From a virus, in the IMG/VR virus record IMGVR_UViG_3300033553_000049, positions 1 to 44,874 of that record: 44,874 nucleotides of DNA; one strand, 5' to 3'. The notes under the pieces are model-generated. The model searched no databases, was not told the origin of the DNA, and saw nothing but the letters and a program-made list of their open reading frames with translations. The position numbers and the translations under genes were made by a program. Positions 12,584-19,519 of the stretch are shown piece by piece (position 1 is the stretch's first letter; every line of letters starts with the position of its first letter).

Positions 12584-13392
12584 CCAACAAAAAAACTCAG
12601 GAATTGGTGGAAACGACGGGGCTTGAACTGTTGCGCCTACCGTTCCCTGAAAAACTGATTAGCAAACTGCCAAAGCCGACGGCCAAAAAAGAGGATATGG
12701 AAAAACTGCCAAAGGCACCCTGCAACGTGTGCGGTGGATACCATGCGACATCGAAGATTATCCATTTGGATTATGTCGGCCATGCCGCATTGACGGACCG
12801 ATTACTTGACGTTGACCCACATTGGAATTGGGCACCATTGGCGCTAGGATCGGACGGTTTGCCATCAATCGACAAAGACGGCGGCATGTGGATCACGTTA
12901 ACCGTCTTGAATATGACCCGTTTGGGGTATGGTGATGCACAAGGTAAAACCGGTGCAAACGCCACCAAAGAGCGTATCGGTGACGCGCTGCGAAACGCGG
13001 CTATGCGCTTTGGGGCCGCGCTCGATCTTTGGAGCAAAGCAGATTTGCATGGTGATGATGATAAAGAACCTCAAGAGCCGGAAAATCCCACACCAAAACA
13101 GGAAACGCCCCCCGCTCCGGAAGCCCACACCATCACAAACGAGCAGTTGAAAGACGGCGCTGCAAAAATCATGGCCGAAATCAACGCCGCCCAAGATGAA
13201 AGCGCGATCAACGCAACGCTCAAAGAACACGCCGCAATGATTGCCGAAATCAAAGCCCGCGCTCCGAAATGGTGGCAACATCCTGAGAAAGGCACGGGTC
13301 TTTTGCCAGCCATGAATGCGAAGTTAGATAAAATCAACGCCTTTGAAAATGAACGCAACAGCGAAAACCCGTTTGACGGTGAGGGAGTATAG
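12580..13392 (+). CDS. Rad52-like single-strand annealing recombinase
   Basis: A 270-aa protein. Residues about 45-160 form the annealing core. Signature segments are IHLDYVGHAALTDRLLDVDPHW, GGMWITLTVLNMTRLGYGDA, and KERIGDALRNAAMRFGAALDLW. These match phage Rad52/ERF-superfamily annealing proteins. A CxxC (CNVC) precedes the core. The C-terminal 100 residues are a proline-rich linker (EPENPTPKQETPPAPE) plus a helical tail, often the part that contacts SSB. The neighbouring SSB and coiled-coil genes form a recombination cluster. It would anneal single-stranded ends during recombination-dependent replication. Confidence 0.8.
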   Translation: MTNKKTQELVETTGLELLRLPFPEKLISKLPKPTAKKEDMEKLPKAPCNVCGGYHATSKIIHLDYVGHAALTDRLLDVDPHWNWAPLALGSDGLPSIDKDGGMWITLTVLNMTRLGYGDAQGKTGANATKERIGDALRNAAMRFGAALDLWSKADLHGDDDKEPQEPENPTPKQETPPAPEAHTITNEQLKDGAAKIMAEINAAQDESAINATLKEHAAMIAEIKARAPKWWQHPEKGTGLLPAMNAKLDKINAFENERNSENPFDGEGV

Positions 13393-13396
13393 GGCA

Positions 13397-14125
13397 ATGG
13401 AAAAAAACCGCGCAGTAATCGGGGGGAATAACCCGCCGTCGCCTTTGGATGAATTAGTCCAAACGGTCTATTTGGTATTCGAGCAAGGCAAGCAATGGCT
13501 TGATGGCGAACCCGTCACAACAGAAGGCATGGCCGAAGGTGTGGCAACGCTCTTGGGCGAAGTCCGTAAGGCGACGAAACAAGTCGAAACCGCGCACAAG
13601 ACGGAAAAAGAGCCTTTCCTTGAAGGGGGCCGCGTCGTTGATGCAAAGAAAAACGCATTGATTGCCAGCCTGACTTTGGTGGAAAAGGCTTGCAAGGCCG
13701 CTTTATTGCCCTTCCAACAGGCCAAGAAAGCCGCCCAAGAGAAAGCAGAGGCCGAAGCAAGGGCGAAGGCAGAGGCCGCACGTATCGCCGCCGACGAGGC
13801 CCGTAAGGCCGCTAATGCCGACAACCTGGCAGAGCGGGAATCCGCGACGAAAGCAGCCGAGGAAGCGGAAAAACTCGAAGCCGCCGCCGCCAAGGCTCAC
13901 AAGGCAAGCACTACCACAAAGGGCAATACAGGCCGTGCCATCGGCTTGACGACGGTGTATAGTGCAGAGATTGAAGACCTGCAAAAAGCCGCCGCGTTTT
14001 ATTGGCGCAAGGGCAATCTCGATATTTTCCGGGATGCGATTTTTGCCCAGGCCAATAGGGACGTAAAGGCTGGAAAGCGCGACATTCCGGGGATCACTGT
14101 AATCACAAAGCAAGAGGTGCGCTAA
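13397..14125 (+). CDS. Long coiled-coil protein of the recombination cluster
   Basis: Start at ATG 13397; the upstream 18 codons overlap the Rad52-like gene and lack support. The 242-aa protein has a short globular N-terminus (VIGGNNPPSPLDELVQ), then a very long Ala/Glu/Lys coiled coil at about residues 60-175 (EKAEAEARAKAEAARIAAD), and a C-terminal domain (IEDLQKAAAFYWRKG, then ANRDVKAGKRDIPGI). The C-terminal segment and the IGxNNPP start recur in phage proteins encoded between annealing proteins and SSB. Function is unknown; a scaffolding or exonuclease-partner role is possible. It is not a tail protein by context. Confidence 0.55.
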   Translation: MEKNRAVIGGNNPPSPLDELVQTVYLVFEQGKQWLDGEPVTTEGMAEGVATLLGEVRKATKQVETAHKTEKEPFLEGGRVVDAKKNALIASLTLVEKACKAALLPFQQAKKAAQEKAEAEARAKAEAARIAADEARKAANADNLAERESATKAAEEAEKLEAAAAKAHKASTTTKGNTGRAIGLTTVYSAEIEDLQKAAAFYWRKGNLDIFRDAIFAQANRDVKAGKRDIPGITVITKQEVR

Positions 14126-14503
14126 ATGCTGCAACTGGTAATTTCAGGCCGTCTCGGGCGCGACGTTCAATTGCGCCGCACCCAAAACAATGACGCTGTG
14201 TTGAATTTCACCGTGGCCTCAGATGTTGGCTATGGCGACAAAAAATCAACCGTATGGGTTGATTGTACGGTATGGGGGAAACGCGCCGAAGCGTTGGAAC
14301 AATATCTGCACAAAGGCGACCCGGTAACGGTCATTGGTGAAGGCAATATCCGCACATGGGAAAAGGATGGTAAATCCGGGGCCGCTATGACGTGCCGTGT
14401 TTCCGAAATCGCCATGCAAGGCGGAAAGCGCCAAGACGCTGGCAACAGTTCCGGGGACAATGCGCCGGGTGGGGACGAACTGGATTCGGAAATTCCCTTT
14501 TAA
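14126..14503 (+). CDS. ssb: Single-stranded DNA-binding protein
   Basis: A 125-aa OB-fold protein. The N-terminal 105 residues carry the SSB pattern: SGRLGRDVQLR, then LNFTVASD, KSTVWVDCTVWGKRAEALEQY, and GDPVTVIGEGNIRTWEKDG. A short acidic tail ends DSEIPF, the conserved C-terminal tip that binds partner proteins. The linker is shorter than that of host SSB. It starts immediately after the coiled-coil gene stop (TAAATG) and would coat single strands for the annealing protein and replication. Confidence 0.92.
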   Translation: MLQLVISGRLGRDVQLRRTQNNDAVLNFTVASDVGYGDKKSTVWVDCTVWGKRAEALEQYLHKGDPVTVIGEGNIRTWEKDGKSGAAMTCRVSEIAMQGGKRQDAGNSSGDNAPGGDELDSEIPF

Positions 14504-14562
14504 CACATTATGCAAGTGGCTGTATAATCAATTAGAAACACGTTTCCAAAGGATTACACGCA

Positions 14563-14754
14563 ATGAAAAAATGCTTCAAGTGTGGAGAAACAAAGGAATT
14601 GTCCGAATTTTATAATCATCCACAAATGGCTGACGGAAAACTCGGGAAGTGCAAGTCTTGCTGTAAGAGCGACGTTAAAAGAAACAGAGAAGAAAAGATT
14701 GAGTATTTTATCGTGAATACGCCGCCAAAAGCTACCAAGACGACCCAAGGGTAA
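14563..14754 (+). CDS. HNH endonuclease, N-terminal part (frameshifted)
   Basis: The 63-aa frame begins [20 protein letters not shown], a zinc-ribbon start (CxxC, then CKSCC) typical of phage HNH proteins of about 165 aa. After KIEYF the frame continues as unrelated sequence and stops at 14754. In the adjacent frame the sequence continues [21 protein letters not shown], which is the expected continuation. A one-base loss in the T run at 14703-14711 would explain the break; a -1 ribosomal slip on TTTT would also restore the frame. Either the gene is broken or it is expressed by frameshifting. Confidence 0.55.
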   Translation: MKKCFKCGETKELSEFYNHPQMADGKLGKCKSCCKSDVKRNREEKIEYFIVNTPPKATKTTQG

Positions 14755-15056
14755 TGGAGCGTATAAAGCGATACTCACAAACAGATGCATGTAAATCGTC
14801 TGTAAAAAAATCACGGATTAAATGGATACGAGACAATTCAGATAAACATGCTGTTCATATAATACTTGGGAACGCGGTAAAAAATGGGAAAATTACCAAA
14901 CCTGATGCATGTTCAATTTGTGGAAAGTCGGACTGCCGGATCATTGGACACCATGACGACTATACAAAACCGATTGATGTTGTTTGGTGCTGTGCAAAAT
15001 GCCATGCAAAAATACACAAGGATATCCGGCGTAATGGCGGAAGTGGGAAAGAATAA
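14754..15056 (+). CDS. HNH endonuclease, C-terminal part with active site
   Basis: The 100-aa frame starts at an internal ATG that overlaps the stop of the upstream part (TAATG), so re-initiation could make it on its own. It contains IILGNAVKNGKI, the zinc pair CSICGKSDC, the catalytic motif IIGHHDDYTKPIDVVWCC and the final CxxCH..IH. This is the whole HNH catalytic module; only the N-terminal ribbon is on the other fragment. The order and length of the two fragments reproduce one intact family member. Activity of the C-terminal half alone is possible but unproven. Confidence 0.65.
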   Translation: MERIKRYSQTDACKSSVKKSRIKWIRDNSDKHAVHIILGNAVKNGKITKPDACSICGKSDCRIIGHHDDYTKPIDVVWCCAKCHAKIHKDIRRNGGSGKE

Positions 15057-15061
15057 ATATC

Positions 15062-15859
15062 ATGGCAGCTAATAGCAAAATCGCTTGGACAGATCACACC
15101 TTCAACGCATGGGTAGGTTGTTCCAAGGTATCGCCGGGGTGTGATAACTGCTACGCCGAGGGCTGGGCAAAACGCGCTGGCAACCCTGAATTATGGATTG
15201 GCGAGCGCCGCCGCACGAAAACATGGAATGACCCGGTGAAATGGAACCGTGAAGCCGAAAAGACGGGCGTCATTCCGAGCGTGTTTTGCAACAGCTTGGG
15301 GGATGTATTCGATAATGAAATTCCCCAAGAATGGCGGGATGATTTGTTCGCTCTGATTAAGTCCACACCATTCCTGCGCTGGATCATTTTGACGAAGCGT
15401 ATCGGAAACGCTGCCAAGATGCTGCCAGCCGATTGGGGTGATGGCTATCCCAACGTCGCATTGCTAATTACGGTGGTTAATCAGGCCGAAGCCGACCGCG
15501 ATATTCCGAAGCTGTTGTACGTTCCGGCACTGTGGCGTGGTCTGTCCGTGGAGCCTCAGCTTGAGAACATATCGTTGCGGTGGGTTGGCGGCATGGCATA
15601 CCGTGGACTTACGGGGCGAGGCGTTGCATATCATCTTGACGCATTACGTCAACTCAATTGGGTAATTCAAGGCTGCGAGAGCGGCCCCAAGCGCCGCCCG
15701 TTTGAACTAGATTGGGCGCGGTCTATGCGCGATCAATGCTTAGAGGCTGGCGCGTCGTATTTTCTGAAACAAATGCCGAACCCGAACCATCGCGGCATCG
15801 TTGAAACGCCAGAACTTGACGGCAAGACATGGACGCAATCACCGTGGGGGATACCATGA
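15062..15859 (+). CDS. DUF5131 / phage Gp37-Gp68 family protein
   Basis: A 265-aa protein of the phage Gp37/Gp68 (DUF5131) family. The start SKIAWTDHTFNAWVGC is followed by C20-x6-C27-x2-C30 (with SPGCDNCYAE), a cysteine arrangement that could hold an iron-sulfur cluster, and the family is considered radical-SAM-like. Further conserved parts are FCNSLGDVFD, ILTKRIGN, and LSVEPQL near 165. ESGPKRRPF and SYFLKQMPN follow. The length is typical. The biochemical role is unknown; DNA or nucleotide modification has been proposed for such proteins and would fit beside MazG. It ends in an ATGA overlap with the small membrane gene. Confidence 0.8.
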   Translation: MAANSKIAWTDHTFNAWVGCSKVSPGCDNCYAEGWAKRAGNPELWIGERRRTKTWNDPVKWNREAEKTGVIPSVFCNSLGDVFDNEIPQEWRDDLFALIKSTPFLRWIILTKRIGNAAKMLPADWGDGYPNVALLITVVNQAEADRDIPKLLYVPALWRGLSVEPQLENISLRWVGGMAYRGLTGRGVAYHLDALRQLNWVIQGCESGPKRRPFELDWARSMRDQCLEAGASYFLKQMPNPNHRGIVETPELDGKTWTQSPWGIP

Positions 15860-15960
15860 CGCACACATTCGTATCAGTTTTATCGTTCCGCATGGCAGAA
15901 TGGGCAAGCTACGGCTTTGCCGTTGGCCTGGGGATTATCATAGGGAAACATTTCGGATGA
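15856..15960 (+). CDS. 34-aa single-span membrane peptide gene
   Basis: A 34-codon frame with ATGA overlaps at both ends (15856-15859 with DUF5131, 15957-15960 with the next gene). The product starts MTHTFVSVLSFRMAEWASYG and continues into FAVGLGIIIGKHFG, a glycine-rich hydrophobic segment long enough to cross a membrane. No homology is recognised. Double coupling supports expression. It might be a membrane-targeting or toxic early peptide; that is inference. Confidence 0.5.
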   Translation: MTHTFVSVLSFRMAEWASYGFAVGLGIIIGKHFG

Positions 15961-16190
15961 ACCGCACGATTGAACAATATAAGGAAATTACAGCAAATAG
16001 AATGTCGCTGTACGATCCATCCAGTGCGATTGATGACATTCTCACCCTCGCCGCGCTGTGCGAGGAATTGCGGGGGACAATGGACAAACTGGTAAAATCA
16101 GGGCGCGTTGGATCAAGCCCGATTGAGGCCCACAAAGCAAGATGTGATGCCATCGCCACCATCGCCAAAGCAAACGAGGTGCTGAAATGA
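15957..16190 (+). CDS. Hypothetical helical protein (77 aa)
   Basis: The start at 15957 overlaps the previous stop as ATGA; the longer frame upstream is only the antisense or alternate reading of the earlier genes. The product contains MNRTIEQYKEITANRMSLYD and a helical region LTLAALCEELRGTMDKLVKSG, then ends in an Ala-rich helix. It has no enzyme motif. It resembles small helical phage early proteins. Its own stop overlaps the MazG-like start by 4 bp. Confidence 0.5.
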   Translation: MNRTIEQYKEITANRMSLYDPSSAIDDILTLAALCEELRGTMDKLVKSGRVGSSPIEAHKARCDAIATIAKANEVLK

Positions 16191-16501
16191 TTAATACCCC
16201 CTTCAACAAATTGGATGATGCCGAAGCGGAGCGTCTCGCCTTACTCGCGGAGGAGTGCGGCGAAGTTGTGCAAGTGATTGGTAAGATTTTGCGTCATGGA
16301 TATGAGAGCCACCACCCGGACAACCCAATCGAGAGCAATCGCCACCTTTTGCACAACGAACTCGGCGATCTTAAATACGTGGTGAGCCGGATGATTGCCG
16401 AGGGTGACTTAGTTCGGTCCGTGATCGAAGAAGCCGCCGAGTACAAGGCCGAACGTGTTGAACAGTATTTGCACCACCAAAAACCGGAGGCGCTGAAATG
16501 A
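16187..16501 (+). CDS. MazG-like nucleotide pyrophosphohydrolase
   Basis: A 104-aa all-alpha NTP pyrophosphohydrolase. The metal-binding motif EECGE (E23, E26) and the second motif ELGDL (E58, D61) reproduce the ExxE-(12-28)-ExxD signature of the MazG superfamily. The segment GKILRHGYESHHPDN is typical of the phage branch. Such enzymes remove non-canonical or excess nucleotides, or lower alarmone levels, in infected cells. Single-domain length, coupled on both sides (ATGA overlaps). Confidence 0.8.
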   Translation: MINTPFNKLDDAEAERLALLAEECGEVVQVIGKILRHGYESHHPDNPIESNRHLLHNELGDLKYVVSRMIAEGDLVRSVIEEAAEYKAERVEQYLHHQKPEALK

Positions 16502-16932
16502 ACAACCCCTACACCATCGTTGAGCCTGAGCCCGAAGTGCAATGGGGGCCGATGCGGGTGAAGCCTAAGAATGGTACTGTTTATAACTATGTGGCCAACA
16601 CGGGGCATGTGCGCGGCATGCACTGGAACGGTTGTAGTTTCGACCTTGACAGGTTTCAGATTGGTAACATATTCGCCACCCAAGCCACCGCAATGCATGA
16701 AGTCGAACGCCGCAAAGTTATCCATGAACTGTGGTGCCAACCGGGGGCGCGTGGATGGTATAAAAACCAGTTAAATTGTGCACTGACGTTTGAAGCTGAT
16801 GAATGGTCTGCTGCTGAGTTTCATACTTGGCACGCCAATTTCTCAATGCCTTACTTTAATACACCAGCAGAAGTCCTTAATGCCATCAACACAATCGGCA
16901 TCGAGCGCCTTAGCCTGCCGCTGAAGGGGTGA
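16498..16932 (+). CDS. Hypothetical phage protein (144 aa)
   Basis: Coupled by ATGA to the MazG-like gene. The protein begins MNNPYTIVEPEPEVQWGPM and is rich in aromatic residues and histidine (VRGMHWNGCSF, WHANFSMPYFN). No known domain or catalytic motif is recognised. The mix of short beta strands and a terminal helix suggests a small globular enzyme or binding protein. Its function cannot be stated. Confidence 0.5.
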   Translation: MNNPYTIVEPEPEVQWGPMRVKPKNGTVYNYVANTGHVRGMHWNGCSFDLDRFQIGNIFATQATAMHEVERRKVIHELWCQPGARGWYKNQLNCALTFEADEWSAAEFHTWHANFSMPYFNTPAEVLNAINTIGIERLSLPLKG

Positions 16933-16938
16933 CGTGTG

Positions 16939-17139
16939 ATGACCCGCATTTGCGTTTCAATCGCCTGTAGAGAGGCGGAGAGGTTGGCGTATAAACGCGG
17001 GTATTATACGGGGTCTAGGAGGGCTGCCGGATCACTTGCCACGATTTATAATTGGGTAATGCGACATGGTAAAAAAGACGCCGTGATTGAGCAATTAACA
17101 AAAGAACTTGAAAAGGCTTTATCGGAGAATAAGGAATGA
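16939..17139 (+). CDS. Hypothetical basic protein (66 aa)
   Basis: ATG at 16939 with a GTG three bases upstream; GGGGTGA precedes it. The product, MTRICVSIACREAERLAYKRG onward, is basic and ends with a helical Lys/Glu segment (VIEQLTKELEKALSENKE). A YTGSRRAAGSLATIY turn lies in the middle. It may bind nucleic acid, but no family is recognised. Its stop overlaps the hydrolase start (ATGA). Confidence 0.45.
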   Translation: MTRICVSIACREAERLAYKRGYYTGSRRAAGSLATIYNWVMRHGKKDAVIEQLTKELEKALSENKE

Positions 17140-17600
17140 CCCCCATATCCCTAGCCGTCGCCACGGTCATATCGTCGCTGGCGCTTCCCTCAGCCGAATA
17201 TCAAGGACTACCGTCATTCGATGATGCAGTACTATTGGCAACAGTGGCATTCAACGAAATGGAGGGGCAATCCCCGACATGCAAGGGTATTGTCGTGCAA
17301 GCCGCGCTGAACCGTTACGCCATGATCGACGGCCCGTTGCGTGAGGTTACCCACCGCCCGTTCCAGTTTGCCACGCATAGGCCGGATGTTGACGCGGATA
17401 ACCCGATGGAAGCCACAGCCGCGTTGCAAGCCGCCGAAGCCGCCGTGTTCGTTTATTCCGGGCTGGTCAAGGTTCCGGCATGGGCGAGGGGTGTGACGCA
17501 CTTCCATGAAGGCCGTGTCACGCCGTCATCGTGGGGTCCGAACATCGTCAAGATCGGTTACGATTGCGGGCATACGTTCTATCAGGAGGTGGTGCGGTGA
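17136..17600 (+). CDS. SleB-like cell wall hydrolase
   Basis: A 154-aa protein matching the Hydrolase_2/SleB fold. The N-terminal MTPISLAVATVISSLALPSA is a plausible signal peptide or membrane anchor. The core begins LATVAFNEMEGQSP, whose glutamate corresponds to the catalytic acid of this family, followed by the QAALNRY and QFATHRP segments. A THFHEGRVTPSSW segment and a final GHTFYQ complete the pattern. The family cleaves glycan strands of peptidoglycan. It is encoded in the early plus-strand operon, far from expression of the late lysis genes but physically next to them, so it may aid lysis or remodel the wall. Confidence 0.75.
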   Translation: MTPISLAVATVISSLALPSAEYQGLPSFDDAVLLATVAFNEMEGQSPTCKGIVVQAALNRYAMIDGPLREVTHRPFQFATHRPDVDADNPMEATAALQAAEAAVFVYSGLVKVPAWARGVTHFHEGRVTPSSWGPNIVKIGYDCGHTFYQEVVR

Positions 17601-17926
17601 TGAGAGTTCTAGTGGCGTGTGAGTTTAGCGGCAGGGTGCGGGACGCTTTTATTCATCGAGGCCATGACGCTATGAGTTGCGATATACTCAAAACCGACGC
17701 CCCAGGTCCGCACTACAAAGGCGATGTGCGAGACATTATCGCTGATGAATGGGATTTGATGATTGCCCACCCGCCATGCACACATTTGGCAGTAAGCGGG
17801 GCGCGAAGCTACAGGCCCCCGGACTTCGGTTCGGGGGGTTTCTGTTTTAAGCGAACCCCTACCGTCGCACGTCTTGCACTTTACCAGCCTATCCCCGCCC
17901 GGCGGAGGTGGCTTCCAGCCCGTTGA
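17600..17926 (+). pseudogene. Truncated DNA methylase-like gene (5' remnant)
   Basis: The ATG at 17600 has a perfect AGGAGG site. The first 70 residues (MRVLVACEFSGRVRDAFI, then DWDLMIAHPPCTHLAVSGAR-type sequence) match phage proteins related to C5-cytosine methylases, with a PPC motif. Intact relatives run to about 200 aa or more. Here homology ends near 17812, exactly where a terminator hairpin begins, and the frame continues as unrelated sequence to 17926. The missing part includes most of the target-binding region. The remnant is probably a recombination scar at the junction of the early and late modules. Confidence 0.65.
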
Positions 17927-18385
17927 GCAATCCGGGCAAGGCTTAATGTTCGCCATTGAATAGCGCGCCTCAGCGTTGCGTCGTGTCACAAGGCCGGGAA
18001 GCACCTTGCCGCCCCCGTGGATCCAGCGCGTGAACTGATAAGCAGCATCGCCCCATTCCCCAGCGTTGACCTTGCGCCGCAACGTGGAAGCCGCAAACGC
18101 CCCGGTGCCGACATTGAACACAAACGATACCAGCGCCCCGTATTGTTCATCCGTCATATCCACAAGGGCGCGGGGGCAATTCTTAGCCACCGCCGTCGCG
18201 GCCTTAACCATATCGGCGCGTAAGTATGCCTCGCCAGCCGTTGCATCAATCTCAGGATGATCTTTAGCGCACACATGCCCATAGCCGATTGTGGGGTATC
18301 CGGCGGGGCAGATATAGACACGCGGGGAAAACCCCTCAAAGTGCTTTACAAGGTCCACCGCGCATTGTGGAATTTCACGTCCCAT
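17609..18385 (-). CDS. Endolysin, GH24 lysozyme
   Basis: A 258-aa lysozyme. Residues 10-145 form the GH24 domain: the catalytic set is E17 (KHFEGF), C26 (VYICPAG) and T32 (PTIGYGH), the E-C-T variant of the T4/P21-type E-D/C-T triad. ALVSFVFNVGTGAF and GLVTRRNAEARYS complete the fold. There is no signal-anchor, so export requires a holin. Residues 147-175 hold a zinc-ribbon-like CPDC..CKTC pair. The last 75 residues are read antisense through the terminator and the methylase remnant, which is most unlike an evolved domain. The gene overlaps the holin gene by 11 bp. Confidence 0.85.
   Translation of the reverse strand: MGREIPQCAVDLVKHFEGFSPRVYICPAGYPTIGYGHVCAKDHPEIDATAGEAYLRADMVKAATAVAKNCPRALVDMTDEQYGALVSFVFNVGTGAFAASTLRRKVNAGEWGDAAYQFTRWIHGGGKVLPGLVTRRNAEARYSMANIKPCPDCSTGWKPPPPGGDRLVKCKTCDGRGSLKTETPRTEVRGPVASRPAYCQMCAWRVGNHQIPFISDNVSHIAFVVRTWGVGFEYIATHSVMASMNKSVPHPAAKLTRH
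17816..17848 (+). terminator. Strong rho-independent terminator with UUCG tetraloop
   Basis: A 9-bp stem (CCCCCGGAC pairing with GTTCGGGGG, including one G-U) is capped by the stable TTCG tetraloop and followed by GTTTCTGTTTT on the plus strand. It ends the rightward early operon where it meets the convergent late operon. The endolysin frame on the other strand reads straight through the same bases. Confidence 0.85.
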
Positions 18386-18887
18386 TATTCTTGCGGATCA
18401 CGCGGTCGAGAAACCAGAAGTTCATGATACCAGCGAACAATGCCGCGTCATTGGGCGTCCAGGCGTCTTGCAGTGTTGCCACAACCGCGCCCATGTTATC
18501 CCATGCGACGATGATGCCTACCGCCAACGTCACCGTCTTAATGCCGCTGTAAAGCGCCAAATACCAATATGACGCGACGGGGCGGAATGACGAACTAAGC
18601 GCATCAACCCATTTAATCCCGGTAGGTGTGGCTTGCGCCTGTACGGCTCCGAGCAATGCGTCAAGCCCACCCTTATCCAGCACAATCTGACTTTCGACTT
18701 GCAGCTTTTGCAATCCCTGCTCATGCAAGGCTTTATCGCGTTCGATTTGAATACGCTGCATTTCAAGTTCATGCACACGCTCGGATTTACCGTTAAAGAA
18801 TTTCAGCACTTCCGGGGCAAGACGAAACAGGCCACCAAGCAGTCCGCCGAACAAACCCGATGACGCCAAACCGATTATTGTGTCCAT
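18375..18887 (-). CDS. 3TM-type holin-like membrane protein
   Basis: A 170-aa protein. An N-terminal Gly-rich hydrophobic segment (IIGLASSGLFGGLLGGLF) is followed by a helical charged stretch of about 50 residues (HELEMQRIQIERDK). Two further hydrophobic segments lie near 105-135 (SYWYLALYSGIKTVTLAVG) and 145-160. This matches the layout of 3TM-type phage holins (Holin_3TMs-like). Direct overlap with the endolysin gene supports a role in pore formation or holin control at lysis. A tail-assembly role is less likely. Confidence 0.65.
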   Translation of the reverse strand: MDTIIGLASSGLFGGLLGGLFRLAPEVLKFFNGKSERVHELEMQRIQIERDKALHEQGLQKLQVESQIVLDKGGLDALLGAVQAQATPTGIKWVDALSSSFRPVASYWYLALYSGIKTVTLAVGIIVAWDNMGAVVATLQDAWTPNDAALFAGIMNFWFLDRVIRKNNGT

Positions 18888-19223
18888 TTAATTACCCCCT
18901 TTTGTCCGTTCCACCCATTTAGCGACCAATGCCTCCATTCCGCGCGGCCCAAGCCATGCGACGATGGCAACAACCGCATGTTGACCCATTAACGGCAAGT
19001 CAAGGTATTGAGCAAGCCCGCTTCCAACCACACCGCAAAAAATCACGGTTGGCATTTCCCACAGCAATTCAGGGCTCCAAAACTTTCTATGGCCTAGCCG
19101 CACAAGATGATGGTGCGCCAATGCCCGCCCAATAATCGCAGTCAGCACAAGGCCAAATTGCCCGGTAATCAGGTGCTTGATTTCAGGCGACAATCCGTTT
19201 AAGTAAGGGAAATTATCAAACAT
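18888..19223 (-). CDS. LydA-like holin
   Basis: A 111-aa membrane protein with about three hydrophobic segments: HLITGQFGLVLTAIIGRAL, PTVIFCGVVGSGLA and HAVVAIVAWLGP. The end, GPRGMEALVAKWVERTK, is the characteristic tail of LydA/Phage_holin_3-type holins. It starts one base after the adjoining 3TM gene stop, so two holin-like proteins are encoded in tandem before the endolysin. One may be the holin and the other an antiholin or pinholin, as in other dual-holin phages. Confidence 0.7.
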   Translation of the reverse strand: MFDNFPYLNGLSPEIKHLITGQFGLVLTAIIGRALAHHHLVRLGHRKFWSPELLWEMPTVIFCGVVGSGLAQYLDLPLMGQHAVVAIVAWLGPRGMEALVAKWVERTKGGN

Positions 19224-19482
19224 AGCGCAATACCCAATTCAAGGATAATTCATCCCAATAATAATCAATTCCATCAACGGGGTATGGGACAGGCGGTTCC
19301 CATTGATATGTTACGGCATTTAGTGACCATGATGCAAACGGTTGAGGTGGAATGAATGCATCATTTGCAGCATCATAAAGGAAACCGCCATCCGCTGAAT
19401 TGTTGGCGGTGTACGAGCCTATCTTTATGAAGTCTGAAGGGGCGAAGATGTAGGCGATGTAAGTCTCGTGCGTGTTGGTCAA
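19216..19482 (-). CDS. Tail-fibre-type C-terminal domain, hybrid or remnant
   Basis: The 88-codon frame has no internal ATG and would need TTG at 19482, without a Shine-Dalgarno. The first 30 residues (THETYIAYIFAPSDF..GSYTANNSADGGF) resemble the C-terminal strand motif of the large fibre (compare KLSKHTGNGSADGPY in the gene at 19933). The rest (DAANDAFIPPQPFASWSLN, then PVPYPVDGIDYYWDE) matches a short domain found at the ends of proteins in marine podoviruses and myoviruses. The two pieces look joined by recombination. It may be translated by read-on from the upstream membrane gene, or it may be a non-functional relic. It overlaps the holin start by 8 bp. Confidence 0.4.
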   Translation of the reverse strand: MTNTHETYIAYIFAPSDFIKIGSYTANNSADGGFLYDAANDAFIPPQPFASWSLNAVTYQWEPPVPYPVDGIDYYWDELSLNWVLRYV

Positions 19483-19519
19483 TTAGTTGTTCGTTTGTCA
19501 TGGGAAATAAGACCCTTGT

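Noticed and set aside
13468-13893. Minus-strand Ala/Ser-rich frame
   Set aside because: It is the antisense of the long coiled-coil gene with its repetitive Ala/Glu/Lys codons.
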